Source of the DNA: Bacteroidales bacterium
Lineage (GTDB): Bacteria; Bacteroidota; Bacteroidia; Bacteroidales; Muribaculaceae
NCBI GenBank assembly: GCA_015060975.1
Contig: SUXI01000004.1
Span: 124,001 to 188,000 of the forward strand
Reading direction: 5' to 3'
DNA length: 64,000 nucleotides
Below the pieces are notes generated by a model that ran no database searches, was not told where the DNA came from, and saw only the letters and a program-made list of their open reading frames with translations. Below, in pieces: positions 27,936 through 37,593 of this stretch (position 1 is its first letter; the number at the start of each line of letters is the position of its first letter). Position numbers and translations under genes: made by a program.

Positions 27936-29775
27936 TTTTTTAGATTATTTAGCATATATATTTTCATTTGACTCAAGCAATCCTTTGTTGTTTACTCAGT
28001 TCCAATTTTGGGTATTCTTTGCTTTTGTTTTTGCCGGATTTACATTTTTCAAGCAACGGAAGATATTAAGAAATAGCTATTTGTTTTTTATAAGTTTATT
28101 CTTTTATTATAAAACAAGTGGCTTGTTTGTTGGGTTGCTATTGTTGGTAACCTGTACAGACTTTTTTATTGCAAAACGGATAGCGTTGGCAAAATCCCTG
28201 TTAAGAAAACGCTTATTTTTAATATTAAGTTTTGTCGTTGATTTATCAATATTGTGCTATTTTAAGTATGCATACTTTTTTGCTGATGTATTAAATACTG
28301 CATTTGGACTTAATATTGAGGTGACAAATATAGCGGCATTGGGTTTTAATAGCATGTTTGGCACATCATTCAATGTTGATAATATAATACTTCCGGTCGG
28401 TATTTCGTTTTATACCTTTCAAGTGATGAGTTACACATGTGATGTGTATAAAGGATTAATTAAACCGGTAAAAAACATATTGGATTTTGGCTTTTATGTT
28501 ACATTCTTCCCTCAGTTAGTCGCTGGTCCTATTGTAAAAGCAAGTGATTTCATACCTCAGTTATATAAAAAGTATAATTTGAGTAAAACTCAATTCGGGA
28601 TTGCTATATTTTGGATTCTTAACGGGTTGCTCAAAAAGATTATACTAAGCGATTATTTAGCTCTTAATTTTATAGATAGAATTTTTGACAATCCCCTACT
28701 CTTTTCTGGTTTTGAAAATGTCGCTGCGTTATTTTTATATTCATTGCAAGTTTATGCCGACTTTTCCGGTTATACCGACATTGCCATAGGTTTGTCTTTG
28801 TTAATGGGCTTTCATTTACCTAAAAATTTCGATTCGCCCTATAAGGCTCAAAACTGTAGTAACTTTTGGAAACGTTGGCACATTTCATTGTCTCGTTGGT
28901 TGCAAACATATCTATATATTCCATTAGGAGGTAACCGCAATACTACATTTGGAACATATTTTTGGATTATCACAATCACATTAATTGCATTGATTTTGAG
29001 TGGAAGTATTTGGATTGCAATTTTTGTATTACTTGTAGCTTCCCTTGTTGTATATACAGCGTTTAAATTCCAACAAAAGCGCAAAACCATTGTCGCAAAT
29101 CTCAACTCAATGATTACAATGTTGTTAGGCGGATTATGGCATGGAGCAAGCTGTAATTTTATGATTTGGGGTGGTTTGAATGGAGTAGGTATGGTAATTT
29201 TCAAATTCTGGCGCGATTGGACTATGACCGACCGCTTGTTGGTTGCAGGAGCTGTTACATTTATCCTTGGTTTACTTTCACTTCTCTACCCTGCTCCATT
29301 GTGGAATTTGTTGTTTGTGTTTATGCTAATTATTCTATTGGGAGTTTCGATTCGTTTTTTATATAAACATAGCAAGTATAATATGGAATTTTCATGGCTT
29401 GAGCACTCATGGGCTATATTTATCACATTTATATTTATTTCATTTACACGATTATTTTTCCGTTCGGGTTCTGATTTAGATCCAGCTATTGCAAATGAAA
29501 AAGCATGGCAAACGGCAAATGATATGGTTACACAAATAGGTTCGGCTTGGAGTGGAAACATATTTGACGTTATTTCAGCATATGACTCTGTATTCTTTTT
29601 ATTTGTGATTGGCATGATAATTCATTGGCTGCCCGATAAATTAAAGCGACGTTATCGTATAATGTTTGCCAAGCTTCCTATCCCAGTAATTGGAGCAATT
29701 ACAGTTGTTGCGATATTTGTTGCATATCAATTTGTGTCGTCAGAAATGAAACCTTTTATTTACTTTCAATTCTAA
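27928..29775 (+). CDS. MBOAT-family membrane O-acyltransferase (AlgI/DltB-like)
   Basis: The 615-residue polytopic protein (ten or more TM segments) has the MBOAT signatures YADFSGYTDIAIG, NFWKRWHISLSRWLQ (H318), YIPLGGNR and GGLWHGASCNF (H405, the invariant His). The family moves acyl groups across the inner membrane to periplasmic acceptors. Placed directly after two SGNH proteins, it makes a three-gene O-acylation module. The C-terminal 150 residues hold extra TM segments. Substrate and acceptor cannot be read from sequence. Confidence 0.92.
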   Translation: MSDFLDYLAYIFSFDSSNPLLFTQFQFWVFFAFVFAGFTFFKQRKILRNSYLFFISLFFYYKTSGLFVGLLLLVTCTDFFIAKRIALAKSLLRKRLFLILSFVVDLSILCYFKYAYFFADVLNTAFGLNIEVTNIAALGFNSMFGTSFNVDNIILPVGISFYTFQVMSYTCDVYKGLIKPVKNILDFGFYVTFFPQLVAGPIVKASDFIPQLYKKYNLSKTQFGIAIFWILNGLLKKIILSDYLALNFIDRIFDNPLLFSGFENVAALFLYSLQVYADFSGYTDIAIGLSLLMGFHLPKNFDSPYKAQNCSNFWKRWHISLSRWLQTYLYIPLGGNRNTTFGTYFWIITITLIALILSGSIWIAIFVLLVASLVVYTAFKFQQKRKTIVANLNSMITMLLGGLWHGASCNFMIWGGLNGVGMVIFKFWRDWTMTDRLLVAGAVTFILGLLSLLYPAPLWNLLFVFMLIILLGVSIRFLYKHSKYNMEFSWLEHSWAIFITFIFISFTRLFFRSGSDLDPAIANEKAWQTANDMVTQIGSAWSGNIFDVISAYDSVFFLFVIGMIIHWLPDKLKRRYRIMFAKLPIPVIGAITVVAIFVAYQFVSSEMKPFIYFQF

Positions 29776-29822
29776 TTATTATAATTTATTTTTACTTGCA
29801 TATTTTTTATCTAAAAAAATCG

Positions 29823-29830
29823 TAAATTTG
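29823..29830 (+). promoter_or_regulatory. -7 box of lepA
   Basis: TAAATTTG matches TAnnTTTG and lies 39 nt before the lepA ATG. It separates the lepA-tatD group from the acylation genes. A TTG stands upstream, but 24 nt away, longer than usual. Confidence 0.55.
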
Positions 29831-29869
29831 TAATTTGAAAGAAGATATATTTTAGAAATTTGTATTTTG

Positions 29870-31657
29870 ATGGAAAATATAAGAAACTTTTGTATTATTG
29901 CACATATTGATCATGGGAAATCTACTCTTGCAGATAGATTACTTGAATATACAAATACTATAGATCAAAAGGATTTACAAGCACAAGTGCTTGATGACAT
30001 GGATTTAGAAAGAGAACGTGGGATAACCATAAAAAGCCATGCAATACAAATGCAATATCCAATTAACAACAAGACGTATATCTTAAATTTGATAGATACT
30101 CCTGGACATGTTGACTTTTCTTATGAGGTTTCCCGTTCAATTGCGGCGTGTGAAGGAGCATTATTAATTGTTGACGCCTCACAAGGCATTCAGGCTCAAA
30201 CAATATCAAACCTATACATGGCGATTGATAATGATTTGGAAATTATTCCTATAATAAATAAAGTTGACCTTGAAAGTGCCAAGCCTGATGAAGTTGAAGA
30301 TCAAATAATAGATTTATTAGGGTGCAAACGCGAGGAAATAATTCGTGCCAGTGGAAAAACCGGCATTGGTATTCCCGAAATATTAGAAGCCATTGTTAAT
30401 CGCATACCGGCTCCAATTGGAGATATTAATGCGCCATTGCAAGCTTTGATTTTTGACTCTGTATTTAACCCTTTCCGAGGGATTATTGCATATTTTAAAA
30501 TCATAAATGGAAAAATCAGCAAAAATGATTTTGTTAAATTCGTTGCAACCGGAAAAGAATATCATGCAGATGAAATAGGAATACTCAAATTGGATATGAT
30601 GCCACAGCAGGAGTTATCAGCTGGTAATGTTGGATATATAATATCAGGCATCAAAACATCTAAAGAGGTTAAAGTTGGAGATACAATTACCCATGTGGAA
30701 ACACCTTGTGAAACTGCCATTGATGGATTTGAAGAGGTTAAACCAATGGTATTCGCCGGAGTATATCCTATTGAAACCGAAGATTATGAAAATCTGCGAG
30801 CTTCACTTGAAAAACTTCAATTAAATGACGCATCTCTAACATTCCAACCTGAATCGTCAATGGCATTGGGGTTTGGTTTCCGTTGCGGATTCTTAGGATT
30901 ACTACACATGGAAATTATTCAAGAGCGCCTCGGTAGAGAATTTGATATGGACGTAATAACAACTGTGCCCAACGTTTCATATCGAGTCTATGACAAAAAA
31001 GGTGTAATGACAGAAGTTCACAATCCATCTGGACTACCAGATATAACCCTTATTGATCATATTGAAGAACCATATATTCGCGCATCGGTAATTACTGCTG
31101 CTGATTATATTGGACCAATAATGACTCTTTGTCTTGGGAAACGAGGCGAACTTGTTAAACAAGAGTATATATCAGGTAATCGTATGGAAATTATATTTGA
31201 TATGCCTCTTGGTGAGATTGTGATTGATTTTTACGATAAGTTAAAATCAATTTCTAAAGGATATGCTTCATTTGATTATCATATTCATAATTTTCGCGAA
31301 TCAAAATTGATTAAATTGGATATTTTATTAAATGGAGAGAGCGTAGATGCACTTAGTACACTAACTCATGTTGATAATGCCGTTTCATTTGGTCGCCGCA
31401 TGTGTGAAAAACTAAAAGAACTTATACCTCGTCAACAATTTGATATAGCAATTCAAGCGGCAATTGGTGCTAAAATTATTGCGCGCGAAACAATTAAAGC
31501 TGTGCGTAAAGATGTTACTGCAAAATGTTATGGTGGAGACATCTCCCGTAAACGCAAACTTCTTGAAAAACAGAAAAAAGGTAAAAAAAGAATGAAACAA
31601 ATTGGGTCTGTTGAAGTACCACAAAAGGCATTCTTAGCTGTATTAAAATTAGATTAA
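29870..31657 (+). CDS. lepA: LepA (EF4), translational GTPase
   Basis: The 595-residue protein has P-loop [15 protein letters not shown], switch I region [13 protein letters not shown], switch [17 protein letters not shown] with the catalytic His, NKVD, and the LepA C-terminal domain ending in a Lys-rich tail ([21 protein letters not shown]). I chose the ATG at 29870; a TTG one codon upstream is also open. LepA acts on stalled or mispaired ribosomes. It is followed by a prenyl synthase (21-nt gap) and tatD. Confidence 0.97.
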   Translation: MENIRNFCIIAHIDHGKSTLADRLLEYTNTIDQKDLQAQVLDDMDLERERGITIKSHAIQMQYPINNKTYILNLIDTPGHVDFSYEVSRSIAACEGALLIVDASQGIQAQTISNLYMAIDNDLEIIPIINKVDLESAKPDEVEDQIIDLLGCKREEIIRASGKTGIGIPEILEAIVNRIPAPIGDINAPLQALIFDSVFNPFRGIIAYFKIINGKISKNDFVKFVATGKEYHADEIGILKLDMMPQQELSAGNVGYIISGIKTSKEVKVGDTITHVETPCETAIDGFEEVKPMVFAGVYPIETEDYENLRASLEKLQLNDASLTFQPESSMALGFGFRCGFLGLLHMEIIQERLGREFDMDVITTVPNVSYRVYDKKGVMTEVHNPSGLPDITLIDHIEEPYIRASVITAADYIGPIMTLCLGKRGELVKQEYISGNRMEIIFDMPLGEIVIDFYDKLKSISKGYASFDYHIHNFRESKLIKLDILLNGESVDALSTLTHVDNAVSFGRRMCEKLKELIPRQQFDIAIQAAIGAKIIARETIKAVRKDVTAKCYGGDISRKRKLLEKQKKGKKRMKQIGSVEVPQKAFLAVLKLD

Positions 31658-31678
31658 TATATAAATTCTATTTATTGT

Positions 31679-32644
31679 ATGTTTTCTATTGACTATTTAA
31701 TAAAATATATTAATTCTGCAATTGATAAAATATACTATCCAAGTGAACCTAATGGATTATATGAACCAATAAAATATACTCTTAGCGAGGGGGGGAAACG
31801 ACTTCGCCCACTTCTTACCCTTGCTACATGTGATGCTTTAGGTGGAGATATTGATGGTGCAAAAAATCAAGCTATTGGAGTAGAGATTTTCCATAATTTC
31901 ACTCTATTGCACGATGATGTTATGGATAAAGCCGATATAAGAAGAGGAAAACCTACTGTACATATCAAATGGGATGAATCAACTGCCATCCTATCGGGAG
32001 ATGCAATGTTAACTCTTGCTACACAATACATGGCTAAAGGTGATGGCACAAAAACATGGGACGTATTGTCGTTATTTAATACAACTGCAATGGAAGTATA
32101 TCAAGGACAACAATACGATATGGACTTTGAAAAACGTCTTGATGTTACCGTAGAGGAGTATATTGAAATGATTCGCTTAAAAACATCTGTACTTCTCGGT
32201 TGTGCATGTAAATTAGGCGCAATCATGGCTGGTGCCTTTGATTCTGAGCAAAAAGCATTTTATAAATTTGGTGAGAAACTTGGATTGGCATTCCAATTAC
32301 AAGATGATTATCTCGACTCATTTGGTGACCCTGATATTTTCGGAAAAAAAATTGGTGGCGATATTCTCAATGACAAAAAAACATGGTTACTGATTTCGGC
32401 CCTAAATGAAGATCTGAGTGGTGAATTAAAGAATCTCATTGGTAATACTCAAATAGATTCTATCGAAAAAATCAAACGAGTAAAAACTATCTACTCTAAT
32501 CTAAATCTTGATAACCGCTGTAAAAATCTAATGGAACAATATGTGGACGAAGCTATAGATGCATTAAAAACTATTGGTCTAAATGAAAATGACATGAAAT
32601 TCTTTAAAGATTTAGCTAAAGGAGCTATCGTTCGTTCAAATTAA
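31679..32644 (+). CDS. Trans-polyprenyl diphosphate synthase
   Basis: The 321-residue protein has the first Asp-rich motif LLHDDVMDKADIRRGKPT and the second QLQDDYLDSFGD, with GGKRLRPLL near the N-terminus. It condenses isopentenyl diphosphate onto allylic diphosphates. The residues before the first motif are not bulky enough to set chain length by eye, so it could be octaprenyl (quinone tail) or farnesyl/geranylgeranyl synthase. Length and context fit the Bacteroidales polyprenyl synthetase. It lies between lepA and tatD. Confidence 0.92.
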   Translation: MFSIDYLIKYINSAIDKIYYPSEPNGLYEPIKYTLSEGGKRLRPLLTLATCDALGGDIDGAKNQAIGVEIFHNFTLLHDDVMDKADIRRGKPTVHIKWDESTAILSGDAMLTLATQYMAKGDGTKTWDVLSLFNTTAMEVYQGQQYDMDFEKRLDVTVEEYIEMIRLKTSVLLGCACKLGAIMAGAFDSEQKAFYKFGEKLGLAFQLQDDYLDSFGDPDIFGKKIGGDILNDKKTWLLISALNEDLSGELKNLIGNTQIDSIEKIKRVKTIYSNLNLDNRCKNLMEQYVDEAIDALKTIGLNENDMKFFKDLAKGAIVRSN

Positions 32645-32655
32645 TCAACAATGTA

Positions 32656-33429
32656 ATGCTTATTGACACTCATACTCACTTATATTTAGAGGAGTTTCAA
32701 CCAGCTCCGCAAGAAGCAGTTACGCGTGCGATACAAGCTGGAGTGGCACAAATGATATTCCCTAATGTGGATTTATCTACTATCCCATTAATGCAAAATT
32801 TACATAACCAATTTCCTCAAAACACATTTATGGCAATGGGGTTACATCCTACTGCAATTAAAGAATCATGGGTGGACGATTTATCTAAAATCAAAAGCGA
32901 AATTGACAAAAATAGAAACAATTATATTGCAATAGGCGAAATTGGCATTGATTTGTATTGGGATAAAACATTCAAAGAAGAACAAATGCAGGCTCTTGAA
33001 AAACATTTTCAATGGTCAGTTGAATCGAATCTACCGGTAATTATCCACAGCCGCGAAGGTCTTGACGAAATATTAGAAATCCTTGATGGATTGGCAATTA
33101 AACCTCAAGGTGTATTCCATAGTTTTGGAGGAACAATTAATGATGTTGAAAAGATTAGGACATGTGGCGATTTTTATTTTGGCATAAATGGCATTGTTAC
33201 ATTCAAAAATTCAAAATTACGAGAAATATTATCTTATATAGGTATTGACCGGATATTACTTGAGACAGATGCTCCATATTTAGCACCTGTACCACATCGA
33301 GGCAAACGCAATGAGAGTGCCTACCTAATTCACACGGCCGCATACATTGCTCAATATTTATCCATTTCCCTAAATGAAGTGGCATCAACAACAAGTGCCA
33401 ATGCCAAACATTTATTCAAAATCCAATAA
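32656..33429 (+). CDS. tatD: TatD-family metal-dependent hydrolase
   Basis: The 257-residue TIM-barrel hydrolase shows the metal ligands of the family: DTHTHLY at the N-terminus, IGEIGIDLYW, VIIHSREG, FHSFGG and LLETDAPYL. TatD proteins are 3'-5' exonucleases or D-aminoacyl-type deoxyribonucleases active on DNA ends. It ends the lepA operon and meets tspO head-on with 4 nt between stop codons. Confidence 0.94.
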   Translation: MLIDTHTHLYLEEFQPAPQEAVTRAIQAGVAQMIFPNVDLSTIPLMQNLHNQFPQNTFMAMGLHPTAIKESWVDDLSKIKSEIDKNRNNYIAIGEIGIDLYWDKTFKEEQMQALEKHFQWSVESNLPVIIHSREGLDEILEILDGLAIKPQGVFHSFGGTINDVEKIRTCGDFYFGINGIVTFKNSKLREILSYIGIDRILLETDAPYLAPVPHRGKRNESAYLIHTAAYIAQYLSISLNEVASTTSANAKHLFKIQ

Positions 33430-33445
33430 TCTATTATATTGGATT
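33422..33445. terminator. Bidirectional hairpin across the tatD and tspO stop codons
   Basis: ATCCAATA (33422-33429) pairs with TATTGGAT (33438-33445) over an 8-nt loop. The stem includes the last codons of both convergent genes. No long T run follows, so termination strength is uncertain. Confidence 0.45.
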
Positions 33446-33904
33446 ATTTATTACAATAAATACATTTAGATATGTAGCCAACATCAGCCATATAATATAT
33501 GGCGCAAATAGCCATGCTGATAACTTATTAACACGGTAACATGTGACAACATAAAATAAGACTGTTAAATCCAATAATATCAAATCGATTAATCCACTGA
33601 ATGGGTCTTGTAAATAAAAAAACAAGAAGCTCCAAGCAAAATTAAAAACTAACTGAAGAATAAATATCCACCCGATTCCGGAATCTAACATTTCTCTTTT
33701 ATTCCATATTAACCCAATAGATAAACCGCTACATAAGTATATTATGCCCCATGCTATTGGAAATACATAATTTGGTGGTGTTAATTCTGATTTGACTAAT
33801 GTCGGGTACCATGATGTTAAAGACTCCGCTTGGAATATACTTGCAGTATAGCCTACGCCAAAACAAATCAAAATTGCAACTAAAATATAAATCACACGTT
33901 TCAT
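33434..33904 (-). CDS. tspO: TspO/MBR-family membrane protein
   Basis: The 156-residue protein has five predicted TM helices and the TspO features: WYPTLVKSELTPPNYVFPIAW in TM1-TM2, a Trp-rich core (NFAWSFLFFYL) and a C-terminal helix ending WLMLATYLNVFIVIN. TspO binds tetrapyrroles or sterol-like ligands and is linked to porphyrin and stress handling. It is a single gene between tatD and pgk. Confidence 0.9.
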   Translation of the reverse strand: MKRVIYILVAILICFGVGYTASIFQAESLTSWYPTLVKSELTPPNYVFPIAWGIIYLCSGLSIGLIWNKREMLDSGIGWIFILQLVFNFAWSFLFFYLQDPFSGLIDLILLDLTVLFYVVTCYRVNKLSAWLFAPYIIWLMLATYLNVFIVINNPI

Positions 33905-33965
33905 AACTCAATATATTTATAATTTCATTTATATAACATTAAAATATATTGAGTTGTTTTGTGTA

Positions 33966-34010
33966 AAAAAAAATAAAAGTGGCAAAACGTTTATGTTTTA
34001 CCACTTTTAT
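33966..34010 (-). terminator. Intrinsic terminator of pgk
   Basis: On the minus strand ATAAAAGTGGTAAAAC and GTTTTGCCACTTTTAT (33973-33988 with 33995-34010) form a 16-bp stem with one mismatch, followed by a run of T. It lies 20 nt after the pgk stop. Confidence 0.8.
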
Positions 34011-34029
34011 GAGTTATAAATTAATTTGA

Positions 34030-35277
34030 TTAGCCTTTAATTGCTGCTACACCCGGAAGAACTTTTCCTTCAATAGCTTCAAGGAGTGCTCCTCCACCGG
34101 TTGATACATATGATACTTTGTCTGCCAAACCAAACTTGTTTACACAAGCAACTGAGTCTCCACCACCAACAAGTGAGAATGCTCCGTTTTCAGTTGCTTC
34201 AACAATAGCTTCAGCGATAGCTTTTGAGCCACCTGCAAAGTTATCAAATTCAAACACTCCGGCAGGTCCATTCCAAAGAATTGTTTTTGCGGTGCGAATT
34301 ACATTAGCAAAAGATTCGCGAGTAGCAGGACCGGCATCCATGCCTTCCCAACCTTCGGGGATATCCATTGCAGAAACAACTTGAGTATTTGCGTCATTGC
34401 TGAATTTATCACCCGCAATACAATCGGTGCCAAGAACAAGGTTTACACCTTTTTCTTGAGCTTTTTTCATAATATCAAGTGCCAAATCAAGTTTGTCATC
34501 TTCGCAAATTGACAGACCGATTTTACCGCCTTGAGCTTTAGCAAAAGTATATGTCATACCACCACAAAGAATCAAGTTATCAACTTTATCCATGAGGTTT
34601 TCGATGATACCGATTTTTGTTGAAACTTTTGAGCCACCCATAATAGCGGTGAACGGACGTTTAATATCGCTAAGAATATTGTCAACAGCTTGAACTTCTT
34701 TTTCCATCAAGTAACCAAGCATTTTGTCTTCTTCGCTAAAGCTATCAGCGATAACAGCAGTTGATGCGTGTTTGCGATGGGCAGTACCAAAAGCATCGTT
34801 TACATAGCAATCAGCATAACTTGCAAGAGTTTTAGCAAAAGCTTTTTGGCTTTCTTTCATTTCCTTCTTAGCTGTTTCGTATGCAGGATCCTCCTTGTCG
34901 ATTCCTACAGGTTTGCCTTCCTCTTCGGGATAGAATCGAAGGTTTTCAAGCAAAAGCACTTCGCCAGGTTGCAAAGCAGCTGCTGCATCAGCGGCTTTAG
35001 CACAATCTTCAGTAAATTTTACATCACGACCAAGTGCCGCACCTACAGCTTCTTTGATTTGAGCAAGAGAAAATTTAGGATTAACTTTACCTTTTGGTTT
35101 GCCCATGTGTGACATAATGATTAAGCTACCACCATCCTCGAGAATTTTTTTGAGTGTAGGAAGAGCTCCACGAATACGAGTGTCATCAGTAATGTTGCCA
35201 TTTTCATCGAGGGGGACATTAAAGTCCACTCTGACGATTGCCTTTTTACCGGCGAATTTGTAATTGTCGATAGTCAT
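34030..35277 (-). CDS. pgk: Pgk, phosphoglycerate kinase
   Basis: The 415-residue glycolytic enzyme opens [24 protein letters not shown] (substrate Arg/Asp region). It has [42 protein letters not shown] and the nucleotide loop [13 protein letters not shown]. It makes ATP and 3-phosphoglycerate from 1,3-bisphosphoglycerate. A strong terminator follows, and a TAAATTTG box lies upstream. Confidence 0.98.
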   Translation of the reverse strand: MTIDNYKFAGKKAIVRVDFNVPLDENGNITDDTRIRGALPTLKKILEDGGSLIIMSHMGKPKGKVNPKFSLAQIKEAVGAALGRDVKFTEDCAKAADAAAALQPGEVLLLENLRFYPEEEGKPVGIDKEDPAYETAKKEMKESQKAFAKTLASYADCYVNDAFGTAHRKHASTAVIADSFSEEDKMLGYLMEKEVQAVDNILSDIKRPFTAIMGGSKVSTKIGIIENLMDKVDNLILCGGMTYTFAKAQGGKIGLSICEDDKLDLALDIMKKAQEKGVNLVLGTDCIAGDKFSNDANTQVVSAMDIPEGWEGMDAGPATRESFANVIRTAKTILWNGPAGVFEFDNFAGGSKAIAEAIVEATENGAFSLVGGGDSVACVNKFGLADKVSYVSTGGGALLEAIEGKVLPGVAAIKG

Positions 35278-35335
35278 TTTCGTTTGAAAATTTAATTAAT
35301 TATAACGTTACAATAAGTTTCAATAATTTAGAATG

Positions 35336-35343
35336 CAAATTTA
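35336..35343 (-). promoter_or_regulatory. -7 box of pgk
   Basis: On the minus strand TAAATTTG fits TAnnTTTG, giving a leader of about 55 nt before the pgk ATG. No -33 TTTG lies at the standard spacing. Confidence 0.55.
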
Positions 35344-35376
35344 CATTATTTTTTTCAAATAGAGCAGGTTTAAGCA

Positions 35377-36207
35377 TTAAATGATGTTATGAATTTTAAG
35401 TAAGTCTCTCATCTGTGACGCAAGTTTTTCCGACTCTTTAGCTGCCGCTTCGGCAAAATCCACTCCATTTGAAGCATAAATAATGCCACGAGATGAGTTT
35501 ACCAATAAACCACAATCCTCAATCATACCATATTTTGCAACTTCTTCAAGACTTCCTCCTTGAGCCCCCACTCCGGGGACTAACAAGAAGCTATTAGGTG
35601 AAACCTTGCGAATATCTTTGAACATAGCTCCTTGTGTTGCACCAACAACATACATCATTTCATCGCTTGAAGCCCATTTAGCCGAGGTTTCAAGTACATG
35701 TTCAAAAATGCGCTTACCCCCGTTATCCTCAATTAATTGGAAGTCGTGACTACCTTTGTTTGAAGTCAGCGCAAGAAGAATTACCCATTTACCATCATAT
35801 CCAAGGAATGGTGTTACACTATCTTCTCCCATATAAGGTGCAACGGTAATAGCATCTACATCAAGATGTTCAAAAAAACTACGAGCATAAAGTTGAGATG
35901 TATTACCTATATCTCCACGTTTTGCATCGGCAATGATAAATTGATCGGGATATTTTTCCTTGATATATTTTACGGTTTCTTCAAGTGCAATCCAACCTTC
36001 TACTCCAAGACTTTCATAAAAAGCGAGATTGGGCTTATAGGCCACTGCATATTGGGCGGTAGCATCAATAATAGCTTTATTGAAAGCTAATAACGGATTT
36101 TCTTCGTTTAGAAGATGTTGAGGAATTTTCTTGATGTCGGGGTCAAGACCTACACAAAGGAATGAACCTTTGCGACGTATATTTTCAACTAATCCTGTTC
36201 TTTTCAT
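35377..36207 (-). CDS. pyrF: PyrF, orotidine 5'-phosphate decarboxylase (type 2)
   Basis: The 276-residue length and [14 protein letters not shown] (catalytic Lys/Asp) mark the longer type 2 OMP decarboxylase. LCVGLDPD at the N-terminus and [11 protein letters not shown] near the C-terminus support it. It makes UMP in pyrimidine synthesis. It starts 16 nt downstream of prfA and is probably co-transcribed with it. Confidence 0.96.
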   Translation of the reverse strand: MKRTGLVENIRRKGSFLCVGLDPDIKKIPQHLLNEENPLLAFNKAIIDATAQYAVAYKPNLAFYESLGVEGWIALEETVKYIKEKYPDQFIIADAKRGDIGNTSQLYARSFFEHLDVDAITVAPYMGEDSVTPFLGYDGKWVILLALTSNKGSHDFQLIEDNGGKRIFEHVLETSAKWASSDEMMYVVGATQGAMFKDIRKVSPNSFLLVPGVGAQGGSLEEVAKYGMIEDCGLLVNSSRGIIYASNGVDFAEAAAKESEKLASQMRDLLKIHNII

Positions 36208-36223
36208 AATCTATAATATTAGT

Positions 36224-37333
36224 TTAGAGTTCGCTTTCTTTTAATTTTTCAGCATTTTCGGCTATAATAAGTTGGTCTATACAATCTTGAATATCGCCAT
36301 CAACAAATGCTTGAAGATTATATATTGTATAATTTATACGATGATCTGTGATGCGACCTTGAGGATAGTTATATGTACGAATTTTTGCCGAACGGTCGCC
36401 TGTTGACACCATGGTTTTGCGCCGTGAAGCAATGTCATCGATATACTTTTGATGCTCTTTGTCGTAAATAAACGTGCGCAAACGGCTCAATGCTCTCTCT
36501 TTATTTTTTGGTTGGTCGCGAGTTTCGGTACACTCAATGAGAATTTCTTCAGTCTCACCTGTGTTTGGGTTCTTCCACATATAACGAAGACGCACACCCG
36601 ATTCTACTTTATTTACATTCTGACCGCCGGCACCACCACTTCGGAATGTGTCCCATTTAATTTCACCTTCATTGATTTCAACATCAAATGCTTCGGCTTC
36701 GGGTAATACCGCAACTGTTGCGGCCGAAGTATGTACACGTCCTTGTGTCTCGGTTGCAGGCACACGTTGCACTCGATGCACACCGCTTTCATATTTTAAA
36801 GTACCATACACACCTTCGCCACTTACAGCCATTACTATTTCCTTAAATCCGCCGGCAGCACCTTCACTGAAACTTGTAATGGCAACATTCCAACCTTTTG
36901 ACTCACAATATTTACTATACATCTTAAACAGGTCTCCGGCAAAAATCGCAGCTTCATCACCACCCGTTCCACCTCTTATTTCAAGAATTGCATTCTTTCC
37001 ATCTTCAGGATCGGCAGGGATTAATAGCAACTTTATTTCTTCTTCAAGATTTGGCAACTCGGCATTAGCATTGTCAAGTTCTTCTTTAGCCATTGCTCGC
37101 ATATCTTCATCACTTTCTGTATCAAGAATTTCACGAGCCTCTTTAATATTGCCTAATAAATTTCTATAACGACGCGTGGCAGCCGTCAACTTTTCTAATT
37201 CTTTATATTCTTTTGTCAATCTCACATAACGTTTCATATCAGCAATCACCGAGGGGTCGGTAATTAACGTGCTAACCTCTTCAAATCGCGCTTCAATGCC
37301 GTCAAGACGTGATAATAATGATGTATCAGCCAT
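36224..37333 (-). CDS. prfA: PrfA, peptide chain release factor 1
   Basis: The 369-residue protein has the peptidyl-hydrolase loop GGAGGQNVNKVES with the universal GGQ. The anticodon-like PxT region is RVPATETQGR, in the position seen in RF1 (PAT) rather than RF2 (SPF). I chose the ATG at 37333 (MADTSLLSRLDGI); a start 30 nt upstream would add MLTSQKNSLY, not typical. RF1 reads UAA and UAG. Together with prfC at 23705 the window carries two termination factors. Confidence 0.96.
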   Translation of the reverse strand: MADTSLLSRLDGIEARFEEVSTLITDPSVIADMKRYVRLTKEYKELEKLTAATRRYRNLLGNIKEAREILDTESDEDMRAMAKEELDNANAELPNLEEEIKLLLIPADPEDGKNAILEIRGGTGGDEAAIFAGDLFKMYSKYCESKGWNVAITSFSEGAAGGFKEIVMAVSGEGVYGTLKYESGVHRVQRVPATETQGRVHTSAATVAVLPEAEAFDVEINEGEIKWDTFRSGGAGGQNVNKVESGVRLRYMWKNPNTGETEEILIECTETRDQPKNKERALSRLRTFIYDKEHQKYIDDIASRRKTMVSTGDRSAKIRTYNYPQGRITDHRINYTIYNLQAFVDGDIQDCIDQLIIAENAEKLKESEL

Positions 37334-37520
37334 ATACAAACTATTTTTCTGCGAAGTTAACAATTTTTATCCACCCAACCAACCGTTCACACTAAAACCT
37401 CTTTTTAAGTTTTAAAATAATATTTTGGATTCGTCATAATTTTATTCTTCATGTATTAATCATAACTCCAATTTTTGATTTTTGTCAAATGAACATAACA
37501 AACTGTGCGATTGAGACTAT

Positions 37521-37566
37521 GGCAAAAAAAATATGAAAGTGTGCAACTCCCAAACCGGTTACACAC
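37521..37566 (-). terminator. Terminator after the BspA-like gene
   Basis: On the minus strand GTGTGTAAC (37558-37566) pairs with GTTGCACAC (37539-37547) with one mismatch, followed by TTTCAT and eight T. It lies 27 nt downstream of the stop. Confidence 0.7.
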
Positions 37567-37593
37567 CTCCATAAAATATAGCATAAAGTAAAA

